A stretch of 64,000 nucleotides of DNA from Acidobacteriota bacterium. GTDB taxonomy: Bacteria > Acidobacteriota > Blastocatellia > Pyrinomonadales > Pyrinomonadaceae. Below, in pieces: positions 63,960-64,000 of the stretch. Below the pieces are notes generated by a model. It was given only the letters and a program-made list of their open reading frames with translations, had not been told where the DNA came from and did not search any database. The stretch lies in NCBI GenBank assembly GCA_019639175.1, contig JAHBSK010000010.1, positions 1 to 64,000 of the forward strand, given 5' to 3'. The position numbers were made by a program, and so were the translations under genes. Each line of letters opens with the position of its first letter. Position 1 is the first letter of the stretch.

Positions 63960-64000
63960 ATGGACATCATTTCAACCGATAAGGCACCGGCAGCGATAGG
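63960..64000 (+). CDS. ridA: RidA family protein (truncated by window end)
   Basis: Only the first 13 codons are seen: MDIISTDKAPAAI. This matches the start of RidA (YjgF/YER057c) enamine/imine deaminases, where STDKAPAAIGPYSQ is strongly conserved. An AGGCAAG lies before ATG 63960. The 132 bp between rel and this start hold no other gene that I can support. Confidence 0.75.
   Translation, partial: MDIISTDKAPAAI

Overview
The window reads as a piece of chromosome from a Gram-negative bacterium, most likely an Acidobacteriota member (Blastocatellia-like). The main pointer is a secreted protein at 23630-24619 with the layout of the 'VWFA-related acidobacterial' family. KdsD (a step towards Kdo/LPS), TonB-ExbB-ExbD, SecDF-YajC and a MurE with the DNPR motif of meso-diaminopimelate enzymes all indicate a diderm envelope. 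Genes are dense, housekeeping genes sit among lineage-type secreted or membrane proteins, and short palindromic repeats are scattered between and sometimes inside genes. No phage, insertion sequence, CRISPR array or rRNA operon was seen.

Layout. 1-5.9 kb: small membrane protein, secreted matrixin-like protease, a structured RNA leader in front of an APC-type transporter, a double zinc ribbon protein and purD. 6-15 kb, mostly minus strand: aroC (carrying an in-frame repeat insertion), an EamA exporter, rsmD, recG, rpsT, a membrane J-domain protein, a solitary ExbD and pabB. 15-19 kb: amino acid permease, PilZ protein, murE, small membrane protein, tRNA-Leu(UAG). 19-23.5 kb: the protein quality-control cluster tig-clpP-clpX, then tRNA-Arg(ACG). 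23.6-33.4 kb: VWFA protein, zinc ribbon membrane protein, Ser/Thr kinase plus TPR protein, ECF sigma with a ZAS-type anti-sigma factor, and two TPR membrane proteins. 33.6-45 kb: ATP-grasp ligase, FG-GAP secreted protein, PspA with a membrane coiled-coil partner, a 2143-residue alpha-2-macroglobulin with a CxEQ thioester motif, and a small HExxH protein. 45-50 kb: kdsD, secreted proteins, a Gln/Arg repeat protein and a lipoprotein. 50-57 kb: der, a MauE-thioredoxin-thioredoxin fusion, tgt, yajC, secD, secF. 57-61.5 kb: a tonB-exbB-exbD-exbD-TPR lipoprotein operon with a long leader. 61.6-64 kb: a bifunctional Rel and the first codons of ridA.

Functional themes. Envelope biogenesis and defence recur: SecDF, TonB, PspA, macroglobulin, KdsD and MurE. 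Protein quality control (Tig, ClpXP, a J-protein) and stress signalling (Rel, ECF/anti-sigma, kinase) sit alongside. The most unusual points are the RNA leader at 1760-1988, palindromic elements inserted in frame inside aroC and the macroglobulin gene, the PspA-partner pair, the structured leader of the tonB operon, and Lys/Ala-rich tails shared by two unrelated proteins. All family calls rest on reading motifs and protein lengths; no database search was run.
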